Below are positions 8,478-20,185 of a stretch of 64,000 nucleotides of DNA, piece by piece. The notes beneath the pieces are model-generated. The model had not been told where the DNA came from, did not search any database, and saw only the letters and a program-made list of their open reading frames with translations. Origin of the DNA: Clostridiales bacterium (GTDB lineage Bacteria; Bacillota; Clostridia; Christensenellales; Aristaeellaceae); NCBI GenBank assembly GCA_004557125.1, contig SFET01000004.1, positions 92,390 to 156,389 of the forward strand. The letters run 5' to 3'. The translations under genes were made by a program, and so were the position numbers. Numbering within the stretch: position 1 is the first letter of the stretch; every line of letters begins with the position of its first letter.

Positions 8478-9211
8478 AAGACATGCTCACCGCCATGGAT
8501 ATGTGCCTGCACATGTTCATCTCGATCCCGCTGCCTCCGGGCAAGTGGGACGACAGCCTGCGCAAGCAGAGCACGGCCTGCCTTCCGCTGCTGGGACTGC
8601 TGATCGGCGCGATCTGGCTGGGAATCGCTTATCTGGCGCGGGCGATCCTGCCGCTGCCGCTGGCTTCTGCGGTGGTCGCGGCCTACCCGTTCCTGATCAC
8701 CGGCTTCATCCACCTGGACGGCTACATGGACGCAAGCGATGCACTCTTGTCCTGGCGGAACCGCGAGGAGCGCTTGCGCATCCTGAAGGACGTGCACGTG
8801 GGCTCCTTCGCCGTGGTGATGATCGGCCTCTTGTTCCTGTTCCAGTTCGCGGCCTGCCTGTCGGTGACGAAGCTGTTCCCACTGTTGCTGATCCCGGTGC
8901 TGTCCCGCGCGGGTTCGGCGCTGTGCGTGCTGGCGATGAAGCCCCTGGGCCACAGCGAGTACGCTTCCGGCAAGCAGAGCGCTCCGGACAGCCTGATCTA
9001 CGCGGTGCTGGCCATGGCCGCGGCGGCGATGATCGTGCTGACGCTGGTCTGCGGATGGCGGGGCCTGGTCGTGGGCGCTGCGGTGGTTCTGGGCTACGCC
9101 CTCGCCATGTGGCGCTGCGTGTGCTCGCTGGGCGGCGTGTCCGGCGATCTGGCGGGCTTCTCGCTGACGGTGGCGGAGCTGTGCGGGCTGATCGCCCTCT
9201 CAATGATCTGA
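8474..9211 (+). CDS. cobS: Adenosylcobinamide-GDP ribazoletransferase (cobalamin synthase)
   Basis: Integral membrane enzyme joining adenosylcobinamide-GDP and alpha-ribazole (phosphate). The family signature is clear: FIHLDGYMDASDALLS, then ERLRILKDVHVGSFAV (Asp-rich Mg site and KDxxxG). Hydrophobic stretches near residues 35-60, 110-130 and 170-210 fit the usual six to seven helices. I place the start at GTG 8474 (GTGAAAGACATG), overlapping the cobU stop, with GGGGGTG upstream; ATG 8483 is the alternative. Length of 245 residues matches the family. Confidence 0.93.
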   Translation: MKDMLTAMDMCLHMFISIPLPPGKWDDSLRKQSTACLPLLGLLIGAIWLGIAYLARAILPLPLASAVVAAYPFLITGFIHLDGYMDASDALLSWRNREERLRILKDVHVGSFAVVMIGLLFLFQFAACLSVTKLFPLLLIPVLSRAGSALCVLAMKPLGHSEYASGKQSAPDSLIYAVLAMAAAAMIVLTLVCGWRGLVVGAAVVLGYALAMWRCVCSLGGVSGDLAGFSLTVAELCGLIALSMI

Positions 9212-9223
9212 AGGAGTGAAAAT

Positions 9224-9598
9224 ATGATCTTTGTATTTGGCGGCGCATATCAGGGCATGGAGGACTATGCCCGCGAACAGTGCGGAGCTGCGGAAACCGT
9301 GCAGCTCACGGAAGATGATGCGCAGATCGACTTCTCCACCGGCGCGGTGGCGGGCCTGGAGAGATACGTGCTGGGCTGCGTGCGCCGGGGCGAGAATGCG
9401 CGGGAATATTTTGAAGCCCGTCGCGACGAATGGAAGGATGCGGTGCTGATCGGCACGGACTTCTCCTGCGGGCTGGTGCCCATGGAGGCGGAGAATCGCC
9501 TGTGGCGGGAGGAGAATGGACGGCTGAACAACTATCTGGCGGGCGAGGCGGCGCGCGTGGTGCGCATGTTCTGCGGCATCGCCCAGGTGATCAAGTGA
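9224..9598 (+). CDS. CobU-like protein lacking a Walker A motif
   Basis: A 124-residue protein that aligns by eye to the ends of CobU but not its middle. The N terminus MIFVFGGAYQGMEDYA parallels the CobU opening GGxxSGKSxxAE but has GM where the P-loop Lys/Ser should be. The C terminus LIGTDFSCGLVPMEAENRLWREENGRLNNYLA parallels the CobU ending with its NE-GxGVVP and GxLNQ motifs. It lies between cobS and cobC in the operon, with AAGGAG upstream. ATP binding through a normal P-loop looks impossible, so it may be a regulatory or partner subunit, or have a narrowed role in guanylyl transfer. The full CobU at 7947-8477 is present as well. Confidence 0.7.
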   Translation: MIFVFGGAYQGMEDYAREQCGAAETVQLTEDDAQIDFSTGAVAGLERYVLGCVRRGENAREYFEARRDEWKDAVLIGTDFSCGLVPMEAENRLWREENGRLNNYLAGEAARVVRMFCGIAQVIK

Positions 9599-10167
9599 GG
9601 CTGGTGCTGCTGCGCCACGGCAGAACGGCGGCCAACGAGGCGCGGCTCTACTGCGGCGCGACGGACGTGGTGCTGTCGGAGGCGGGGCGTGCGCAATTGC
9701 TGCTGCGCCGGGAGTCGGTGCGCTACCCGGAGATCGACGGCCTGCTGCGGGTCACCAGCGGCATGCTCCGCGCGGACGAGACGCTGCGCATCCTCTTCGG
9801 TGCGGAACCGGAGCTGCGGCTTCCCGGCCTGCAGGAGATGAACTTCGGGCGCTTCGAGATGCACAGCTACGAGCAGCTGAAAGAGGACGCGGACTACCAG
9901 AGGTGGATCATGGACGCAAGCGGCGAGGTCTCCACGCCCGGCGGGGAATCCAAGCGGGATTTCCAGCGGCGCGTGAACGCAGCCTTCGACGGCCTGCGCC
10001 GGGATGCGCTGGTGGTGTGCCACGGCGGGGTGATTGCCGCGCGCATGGAAAAGCTGTTTCCGCAGGAGAACAAGAATCTGTACCAGTGGCAGCCGGACTC
10101 CGGCCTGGGTTACGTCCTGGAGGAGCGCGGCGGCGTGTGGAGCTATACGACCATCGGGGAGGAATGA
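9595..10167 (+). CDS. cobC: Alpha-ribazole phosphatase / histidine phosphatase family
   Basis: Phosphoglycerate-mutase-like phosphatase, likely removing the 5'-phosphate from alpha-ribazole phosphate or cobalamin phosphate. The catalytic LLRHGRT is at the extreme N terminus, followed by TSGMLRADET (second Arg), LQEMNFGRFE (acid/base Glu region) and the second His in VVCHGGVI. The start is GTG 9595, overlapping the preceding stop, with AGGTGA at about 9586; no closer ATG exists. Length of 190 residues is standard for CobC. Function is supported mainly by its place after cobT-cobU-cobS; histidine phosphatases are diverse. Confidence 0.87.
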   Translation: MRLVLLRHGRTAANEARLYCGATDVVLSEAGRAQLLLRRESVRYPEIDGLLRVTSGMLRADETLRILFGAEPELRLPGLQEMNFGRFEMHSYEQLKEDADYQRWIMDASGEVSTPGGESKRDFQRRVNAAFDGLRRDALVVCHGGVIAARMEKLFPQENKNLYQWQPDSGLGYVLEERGGVWSYTTIGEE

Positions 10168-10169
10168 AA

Positions 10170-10643
10170 ATGCGGCATCCGGATCGGGAAATTACGGACA
10201 TTCAGGAGATTGCGCAGGTCTTTGAACGGGCGGACACCATCCGCATCGGCATGCACGGCGGGGACTATCCATACGTGGTGCCGGTGTCCTACGGTTGGGA
10301 GCTGGTGGACGGGAAGATTGCCGTCTACTTTCACGGCGCGCGCTGTGGCAGGAAGTATGAGCTGCTGCGACAGGATCCCAGGGTGTGCGTGGAGGCCGAC
10401 GTGCTCAATGGCTACGTGCCCAACGGCAGCAGCTATACAGCGGACTACATAAGCGCCATCGGCTTCGGCGCGGCGGAGAGCCTGACGGGCGTGGAGGCGG
10501 TGCACGGCATGCAACTGCTGCTGCGCCACTGCGGCGCGCCGGAGGACGTCGCAGAGAGATGCATCCTGCGGGATATCACCGAGATGACCCGCGTGGTGCT
10601 TGTGCAGGTGACGGGCAAGCACCGGTTCGGGCAGAAACAGTAA
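10170..10643 (+). CDS. Pyridoxamine 5'-phosphate oxidase-like FMN-binding protein (NimA/flavin reductase type)
   Basis: About 157 residues with the split-barrel pattern: a conserved opening MRHPDREITD, IRIGMHGGDYPYVVPVSYGW, IAVYFHGARCGRKYELL and RVCVEAD. These match small FMN-binding proteins related to nitroimidazole-resistance NimA and PPOX enzymes. ATG 10170 is chosen because GGGGAGGA lies 6 bases upstream; ATG 10164 overlaps the cobC stop. It is the last gene of the cobalamin operon before a terminator. A flavoprotein in this position might help reduce cobalt or a flavin, but that is only inferred from position. Confidence 0.8.
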   Translation: MRHPDREITDIQEIAQVFERADTIRIGMHGGDYPYVVPVSYGWELVDGKIAVYFHGARCGRKYELLRQDPRVCVEADVLNGYVPNGSSYTADYISAIGFGAAESLTGVEAVHGMQLLLRHCGAPEDVAERCILRDITEMTRVVLVQVTGKHRFGQKQ

Positions 10644-10679
10644 AAATCCGTGCAAAGTAGAAGGCACAGTGCACAAATG

Positions 10680-10711
10680 AAACCGCAGTTGAAGGACTGC
10701 GGTTATTTTTG
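10680..10711 (+). terminator. Terminator of the cobalamin operon
   Basis: AACCGCAGT (10681-10689) pairs with ACTGCGGTT (10696-10704) and is followed by ATTTTTG. Confidence 0.85.
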
Positions 10712-10836
10712 CATTAAAAAAGCGAATTTTGAAAATCGATGGGAAACGTGGGGGATTTGTGCTATATTGGAAGCAAAGAAATACAGACACATGGGTGTGC
10801 GCTTCGGAAGCGCGGGTATACCAGAGGATTTTTTGT

Positions 10837-12090
10837 ATGCATTATCTATCCGATTTCGATGGCTGCGTCGGCAGACCGGCGAGCCAGAACCAGATCAAGG
10901 AAGAAAAACTGAAATGGCTGTTCAATCTCCTGTATGAGGCGGGGGAGATGGCGCGTGCGGATCTTGCGCGCGTGACCGGCCTGAGTCCCACGACCATCTC
11001 TGCCCTGGTGGACGAACTGATCCGCAAGGGACTGGTGGTCGAGGCCGGCTTTGCATCGACCGTGCAGGGCGGCCGCAAGCCCATCAACCTGCGCGTAAAT
11101 GCACAGGGGCGGCAGATTCCGACGTTTACGCTGCACCGCTGGGGCCTGCGCTTTGAGCTCTACAACCTGGGTATGGAGGTCATCGAGGCCTTCGAGGTGC
11201 GGTTCTCCCCGGAGGAGCAGGCGCAGGTGGAGGAAAGCTGCATCGCGCAGATCCAGCGCGTGCTGTTCCGGCAGTCGACGCGCTTTGACTGGCGCATCGC
11301 CGCGGGCGTATGCATCTGCGTGCCGGGCATCTATCAGCCGGATTGCAGCGCGTTTGTGCTGTGGGCGGACGAGGCGCAGCTGCGCCTGGACCGGCTGCAG
11401 ACGCTGGAGCAGGAGCTGCAGCTGCCGCTGTTCATCGGAAACGAATCCCAGTGCCTCGCCTATGCCGAGGTGCAGATCGGGAAGAGTGAGTGTGCGTGGA
11501 ACGACAGCCTGCTGTACGTGATCGTTTCGGAGCAGGTGGAATCCTGCCTCTACGTCAACAACGATATCTACACCGGCAGGGACAACTATGCCGGCCGCCT
11601 GGGGCACATCTCCATCAATTACAAGGGTAAGCTGTGCAGCTGCGGCGGCCGAGGATGCCTGGAGCGCTATGTGAATATCCACGCCATTCTGGAACGCATT
11701 GCGCAGGCGGCCGCGTTTTCGCGCTGCCCGGCGCTGGACCGCCTGACCGGCGGCGACATGCATCATCTGACGCTGCAGATGATCGGCCGTTCCTACGATG
11801 CGGGCGAACCCGCCGTTCAGGAGGCCATGGACGATGTGGCGGAGCAGCTGTTCACCGGCATTTACGCCCTTGTGTGCGCCACCGGCGTGGGCAGGATTGT
11901 GCTGGGAGGCGACATCGTCCAGCTGGGCGCTGGCTTCCTCGAGCGGCTGCGGGCATTCTGCGGGCGCGTGAAGGGAAGTCACCTGTTGCAGGGCATCACG
12001 GTGGATTACAGCCGGGTCGGCCTGGAGGATTGCAGCAGCGGCATGGTGCGCTACTTCATCAACAGGCGGCTGGAGATCGGCCGCGGCTGA
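10837..12090 (+). CDS. ROK-family transcriptional regulator
   Basis: About 417 residues. An N-terminal winged helix (MARADLARVTGLSPTTISAL, about residues 38-57) is joined to a ROK sugar-kinase-like domain. The ROK zinc motif is present as CSCGGRGCLERY after GRLGHISINY. The usual DGxxxG phosphate-binding loop of true sugar kinases is not obvious, so this is likely a NagC/XylR-type repressor rather than a kinase. ATG 10837 is selected because AGAGGA lies 8 bases upstream; the open frame reaches back to 10729 without an RBS. It stands alone between two terminators, so its regulon is not shown by its neighbours. Confidence 0.88.
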   Translation: MHYLSDFDGCVGRPASQNQIKEEKLKWLFNLLYEAGEMARADLARVTGLSPTTISALVDELIRKGLVVEAGFASTVQGGRKPINLRVNAQGRQIPTFTLHRWGLRFELYNLGMEVIEAFEVRFSPEEQAQVEESCIAQIQRVLFRQSTRFDWRIAAGVCICVPGIYQPDCSAFVLWADEAQLRLDRLQTLEQELQLPLFIGNESQCLAYAEVQIGKSECAWNDSLLYVIVSEQVESCLYVNNDIYTGRDNYAGRLGHISINYKGKLCSCGGRGCLERYVNIHAILERIAQAAAFSRCPALDRLTGGDMHHLTLQMIGRSYDAGEPAVQEAMDDVAEQLFTGIYALVCATGVGRIVLGGDIVQLGAGFLERLRAFCGRVKGSHLLQGITVDYSRVGLEDCSSGMVRYFINRRLEIGRG

Positions 12091-12104
12091 GAAATGAAAT
12101 CGGA

Positions 12105-12130
12105 AAGGGCGCTTCGAAGCGCCCTCTTTG
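12105..12130 (+). terminator. Terminator after the ROK gene
   Basis: GGGCGCTTCGAAGCGCCC (12107-12124) is a perfect hairpin followed by TCTTT. Confidence 0.8.
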
Positions 12131-12146
12131 CATCTCTGTCTCGGGA

Positions 12147-16162
<4,016 letters not shown>

Positions 16163-16172
<10 letters not shown>

Positions 16173-17233
16173 GCCTCGGCACCTCCCATCATGGAAATGA
16201 AGCGGTCAAAGAGGAAAGCGGTGTCGCGGGGGCCGGAGCAGGCCTCCGGGTGGAACTGCACGGTGAAGGCGTTCCACTCGGGGTAGTCGATGCCCTCGCA
16301 GGTGTTGTCATTGGCGTTGACGAAGCGGATCTGTCCCTCACGGACGGACTCGGACACCACTGCGTAGCCGTGGTTCTGGCTGGTGATGTAGGTGCGCGTG
16401 CCGCCAACCTCCTTCACCGGCTGGTTCGCGCCGCGGTGGCCGAACTTCATCTTTTCCGTGCGTCCGCCTGCGGCCAGCGCCGTCAGCTGATGGCCGAGGC
16501 AGATGCCGAACACAGGCAGCTTGCCCAGCATCTTTGCGATCTGGGCGATGCAGTAGCTGTTCTCGCTGGGGTCGCCGGGGCCGTTGGAGAGCATTACGCC
16601 GTCGAAGCCGCCGTTCAGAATCTCCCGGGCCGGGGTGCGTGCGGGCCAGACTGTCACCGTGCAGCCGCGCTTCTGCAGCTCCCGCACGATGTTGCGCTTC
16701 GCGCCGTAGTCCATCAGCGCCACGCGGAATTTTTCTTCTCCACAGGCCGGATGGGTGGAGGGGCCGTCACAGGTGACCTCGTCCACCACGCCCACCACGC
16801 TGTAATTCTGAATCGGGGTCAGATCGGCGGGAATTTCGGAGCAGATCATGGCGTTCATCACGCCGCTCTCGCGAATCTTGCGGGTGATGGCGCGGGTGTC
16901 CACGCCGCAGATGCCGGGCACGCCGCGCTCCTTCAGGAAGCGGTCCAGTTCATACTGGCTGCGGAAGTTGGAGGGCGCGTCGCAGATTTCGCGTACCACA
17001 TAGCCGCGCACGTGGCACTTGCCCTCGAAGTCGTCCTCGATCACGCCGTAGTTGCCGATCAGCGGGAAGGTCTGCATCACGATTTGTCCCGCATAGCTGG
17101 GGTCGGTCAGGGTCTCCAGATAGCCCACCATGCCCGTGGTGAACACCAGCTCGCCCAGGCCGCACGCCTCCGCGCCGATGCCGACGCCCTCGTACACGCT
17201 GCCGTCGGCCAGCACCAGATAAGCCTTCGCCAT
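16163..17233 (-). CDS. carA: Carbamoyl-phosphate synthase small subunit (glutaminase)
   Basis: Glutamine amidotransferase subunit supplying ammonia to CarB for carbamoyl phosphate. The N-terminal CarA domain (VFTTGMVGYLETLTDPSYAGQ) is followed by a class I amidotransferase domain with the nucleophile in GICLGHQLTALA and the His/Glu dyad in VQFHPEACSGP. Length of 356 residues is typical. GAGAGGTTA precedes the start. It lies 59 bases after argF on the same strand and overlaps the CarB-DapF start, so the subunits are probably translated together. Confidence 0.95.
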
Positions 17234-17254
17234 AAATAACCTCTCTTTCGTACC

Positions 17255-17282
17255 AAGAACCGGCAGTTTGCCGGTTCTTTTT
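17255..17282. terminator. Hairpin between argF and carA
   Basis: AAGAACCGGCA (17255-17265) pairs with TGCCGGTTCTT (17269-17279). The T-run is good only in the plus direction; on the minus strand the helix is followed by GG. It may partly attenuate argF-to-carA readthrough or stop antisense transcription. Confidence 0.6.
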
Positions 17283-17292
17283 GCAGCTATGA

Positions 17293-18297
17293 TCAGAATG
17301 CGCCGAGGGTCGCCGCCATCACAGCCTTGATGGTGTGCATGCGGTTCTCCGCCTCGTCAAACACGATGGAGGCCGGGGATTCAAACACCTCGTCCGTCAC
17401 TTCCATCTCGTTGATTCCGTATTTTTCAGAAATTTCGCGGCCAATGCCGGTGTTCAGGTCGTGGAAGGCCGGCAGGCAGTGCATAAATACGCAATCCGGC
17501 GCGGCGGCATCCATCTTCTTCGCGTCCACCTGATAGGGGGACAGCTCGCGGATGCGCTCCGCCCACACCTCGGCGGGCTCGCCCATGGAGACCCACACGT
17601 CGGTGTAGATCACGTTCGCGTCCTGCACGGCCTCCATCGGGTCCTCGCAGAAGGAGAGCTTCGCGCCGGTCTGGGCGGCGATCTGCTGGCACTGTTCGAT
17701 CAGCGTGGCGTCGGGGAAGTACTTCTTCGGGGCGCAGGCCACGAACTCCAGGCCCATCTTTGCGCAGCCCACCATCAGCGAATTTCCCATGTTGTAGCGC
17801 GCGTCGCCCATGTACACCAGCTTCACGCCCTGAAAGCGGCCGAAGTGTTCGCGGATGGTCAGGAAGTCCGCAAGAATCTGGGTGGGATGGAATTCGTTGG
17901 TCAGGCCGTTCCACACCGGCACGCCCGCGTGCTTCGCAAGCGTCTCCACGATCTCCTGGCCGAAGCCGCGGTACTCGATGCCGTCGTACATGCGGCCCAG
18001 CACCCGCGCGGTGTCGGCGATGGACTCCTTCTTGCCGATCTGGGAGCCGGAGGGGTCGAGATAGGTCACGCCCATGCCCAGATCGTAGGCTGCGACCTCG
18101 AAGCTGCAGCGGGTGCGGGTGCTGGTCTTTTCAAAGATCAGCGCAACGTTCTTGCCGCGCAGCGCATCGTGGGCGATGTTCGCCTTCTTCTTTTGCTTGA
18201 GCTCCGCCGCCAGATCGATCAGCGCGCCGATCTCCTGGGGCGTCAGGTCCAACAGCTTCAGGAAGCTCTTTCCCGCCAGGGACTTGGTGTTCGCCAT
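17293..18297 (-). CDS. argF: Ornithine carbamoyltransferase
   Basis: Transfers the carbamoyl group from carbamoyl phosphate to ornithine, giving citrulline. Carbamoyl-phosphate binding is shown by EKTSTRTRCSFEVAA, and the ornithine loop by VFMHCLPAFHD and the SMGEPAE region. Length of 334 residues matches the family. The start at 18297 (MANTKSLAGKS) is supported by GGGGG about 9 bases upstream; the longer frame to 18588 crosses promoter DNA. It is followed by carA and carB-dapF, which supply its substrate. Both catabolic and anabolic OTCs look like this; the context favours biosynthesis. Confidence 0.95.
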   Translation of the reverse strand: MANTKSLAGKSFLKLLDLTPQEIGALIDLAAELKQKKKANIAHDALRGKNVALIFEKTSTRTRCSFEVAAYDLGMGVTYLDPSGSQIGKKESIADTARVLGRMYDGIEYRGFGQEIVETLAKHAGVPVWNGLTNEFHPTQILADFLTIREHFGRFQGVKLVYMGDARYNMGNSLMVGCAKMGLEFVACAPKKYFPDATLIEQCQQIAAQTGAKLSFCEDPMEAVQDANVIYTDVWVSMGEPAEVWAERIRELSPYQVDAKKMDAAAPDCVFMHCLPAFHDLNTGIGREISEKYGINEMEVTDEVFESPASIVFDEAENRMHTIKAVMAATLGAF

Positions 18298-18328
18298 GCA
18301 TTTCAACCCCCAAAACACAGTTTGAACT

Positions 18329-18367
18329 ATTATAAGGCGTTTTGTGCCCCGCGTGCAATGCATTGCA
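18329..18367 (-). promoter_or_regulatory. argF promoter overlapped by a 14-bp palindrome
   Basis: On the minus strand TTGCAC (18358-18353), an 18-nt spacer and TATAAT (18334-18329) precede argF. The perfect palindrome TGCAATGCATTGCA (18354-18367) covers the -35 element and is a candidate repressor site. It does not match the classic ArgR box closely. Confidence 0.55.
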
Positions 18368-18374
18368 GGTAAAA

Positions 18375-18395
18375 TTATGCGTACATGATGCATAA
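18375..18395. repeat. Inverted repeat between argF and the amino-acid-binding lipoprotein
   Basis: TTATGC (18375-18380) and GCATAA (18390-18395) are perfect inverted copies 9 bases apart. With the palindrome at 18354-18367 this gives two TGCAT-type elements between divergent promoters, suggesting shared control. Confidence 0.4.
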
Positions 18396-18463
18396 ATTGT
18401 GGGCGAATTCCTGTACAAGGGTATAAAAATTCGAGAATATGCGAAAAATTACATAAATATGCA

Positions 18464-18492
18464 TTGACAGAGCGGCCCGGAAGTGCTATCCT
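18464..18492 (+). promoter_or_regulatory. Promoter of the amino-acid-binding lipoprotein
   Basis: TTGACA (18464-18469), 17-nt spacer, TATCCT (18487-18492), about 60 bases before the ATG. Confidence 0.65.
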
Positions 18493-18553
18493 GTGTCCAA
18501 TCCAACCGGCGCGGAGCGCGGGGGAACAATGGGAAAGAGAGAGGGTCAGACAT

Positions 18554-19303
18554 ATGAAAAAGACGATTGCAATGCTGCTGGTTTGCATGCTTATGCTGAT
18601 GGGCTGCGCGATGGCAGAAAAGATTACGATGGGTTCCAGCTGCGACTTCCCGCCCTATGAGTACTACGACGACGAGACCGGCGAGATCGTGGGCATCGAC
18701 GTGGAGATCGCCTATGCGGTGGCCGAGAAGCTGGGCTATGAGCTGGAGATTCAGGACATGCAGTTCGACTCCATCATCGCCGCCGTGTGCTCCGGCAAGG
18801 TGGACTTCGGCATGTCCGGCTTCACCGTCACCGAGGAGCGCAAGCAGAACGTGGACTTCTCCACGCCCTACACTACCGCGAAGCAGTCCGTTCTGGTGCC
18901 TGCGGAGACCAGCATCACCTCCGTTGACGACCTGTTCAACGTGGAGAACGCGTACAAGATCGGCGTGCAGATCGGCACCACCGGCGATCTGTACATCACC
19001 GGCGACGTGGAGGCCAACGGCTTGCAGCACAGCGTGGAGCGCTACAACAAGTACGGCGACGCGGTCATGGCGCTCTTGTCCGGCAAGATCGACTGCATGA
19101 TCGTCGACGATCAGGTGGCCGTGAGCTTTGCGGAGGCAAACGAGGGCCTGGCGCTGCTGGACACCGCCTATGCGCTGGAGGAGTACGCCGTGTGCTTCGC
19201 CAAGGAAAGCCCGCTGTACGATCCCTTCAACGCAGCCCTGGAGGAGCTGATCGCGGACGGCACCGTGCAGAGCATCATTGATAAGTACATCGTATCCGAC
19301 TGA
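18554..19303 (+). CDS. Amino-acid ABC transporter substrate-binding lipoprotein (SBP_bac_3)
   Basis: A 249-residue extracellular binding protein. The signal peptide ends in a lipobox-like LMGC (Cys about residue 18). The mature part opens with the family pattern FPPYEYYDDETGEIVGIDVEIA and contains DFGMSGFTVTEERKQNVDFS and VGIQ-like KIGVQIGTTGD. This family binds polar amino acids such as Arg, His, Gln or cystine. GAGAGGG lies 10 bases upstream of ATG 18554. No permease or ATPase follows, so it must share a membrane complex encoded elsewhere. The divergent position next to argF and the shared palindromes suggest arginine/ornithine-related control, but the ligand is not visible. Confidence 0.88.
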   Translation: MKKTIAMLLVCMLMLMGCAMAEKITMGSSCDFPPYEYYDDETGEIVGIDVEIAYAVAEKLGYELEIQDMQFDSIIAAVCSGKVDFGMSGFTVTEERKQNVDFSTPYTTAKQSVLVPAETSITSVDDLFNVENAYKIGVQIGTTGDLYITGDVEANGLQHSVERYNKYGDAVMALLSGKIDCMIVDDQVAVSFAEANEGLALLDTAYALEEYAVCFAKESPLYDPFNAALEELIADGTVQSIIDKYIVSD

Positions 19304-19322
19304 TCCGCCGCGGATTCATGTG

Positions 19323-19353
19323 CGAACCCGGCGCCTTGAAGGCGCCGGGTTCG
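19323..19353 (+). terminator. Hairpin after the binding-protein gene
   Basis: CGAACCCGGCGCC pairs with GGCGCCGGGTTCG around a 5-nt loop. No U-tract follows, so it may act as an mRNA 3'-end stabiliser as much as a terminator. Confidence 0.6.
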
Positions 19354-19519
19354 CTGTGCATACGTACGCTTCCACGGCGACGGAAGGTGTTAAGGAAGCT
19401 TGAAGCCACATTAGAAATTCATTAATCTTTCACGCTATGTCTTGTGTTCCGGAAAAGTTATGATATGCTGATATATAGAAAGAAAAATGAAGGAGGAGGC
19501 GCAGAGCGCAGAAAACTGA

Positions 19520-20185
19520 ATGCAAAAGAGGACGTTCAGGGAGAATCTTGAGCAGCTCCTGCCCGCATATGCGCGCATGCCGCTGCTATTTTTGGTCATA
19601 ATAAACCTGTTGGCATATTACGGATCCCGGCTGATTCCGCTGCAGATGGCGCCGCTGAACATGCAGCTGCCGCTGGACGGGAGAATTCCCTTCCGGCAGG
19701 AGTGGATCATCATTTACATTCTGGCGTATTTGCAATGGGTTGTGGGCTACGTGCTGATCGCGCGGGAGAGCCGGGAGCATTGCCGGCGCGTGCTGACCGG
19801 CGAAATGATCGCCAAGCTGATCTGCATGGTGCTGTTTGTGGTGCTGCCGACGCGGATCGAACGGCCGCAGGTGGGGGGACGCGGCCTGTGCGCATCTCTG
19901 GTGCGGCTGATCTATGCCACGGATGCGCCCATCAATCTGTTTCCCTCCATTCACTGCCTGGAGAGCTGGATCTGCTTTCGCGGGGCCGTCGGCATGAAGC
20001 GCGTGCCGCGCTGGTATGCGCCGGCGATGCTGTTGCTGACGCTTCTGGTGTTTGCCAGCACCGTGCTGGTCAAGCAGCATGTTCTGGTGGACATCCCGGC
20101 GGGAATCCTGGTCGGCGAAGTGGGGCTTCTGCTGGCGAACCAGCTGTTTGCGATCCGGCAGCGGCGGAAAGGGGGATGCGAATGA
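19520..20185 (+). CDS. PAP2-superfamily membrane phosphatase
   Basis: A 221-residue membrane protein with about six hydrophobic segments (LFLVIINLLAYYG, WIIIYILAYLQWVVGYVLI, LICMVLFVVLP and three more). The PAP2 motifs appear as PTRIERP, PSIHCLES (motif 2) and VLVKQHVLVDIPAG (motif 3 His and Asp). The Arg usually preceding motif 3 as SR is not seen; a Lys stands there. It could dephosphorylate phosphatidic acid, undecaprenyl pyrophosphate or a phosphatidylglycerophosphate-like lipid. It starts a four-gene run with a flippase-like protein, pssA and psd, each overlapping or nearly touching the next, so it belongs to phosphatidylethanolamine metabolism. Confidence 0.8.
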   Translation: MQKRTFRENLEQLLPAYARMPLLFLVIINLLAYYGSRLIPLQMAPLNMQLPLDGRIPFRQEWIIIYILAYLQWVVGYVLIARESREHCRRVLTGEMIAKLICMVLFVVLPTRIERPQVGGRGLCASLVRLIYATDAPINLFPSIHCLESWICFRGAVGMKRVPRWYAPAMLLLTLLVFASTVLVKQHVLVDIPAGILVGEVGLLLANQLFAIRQRRKGGCE

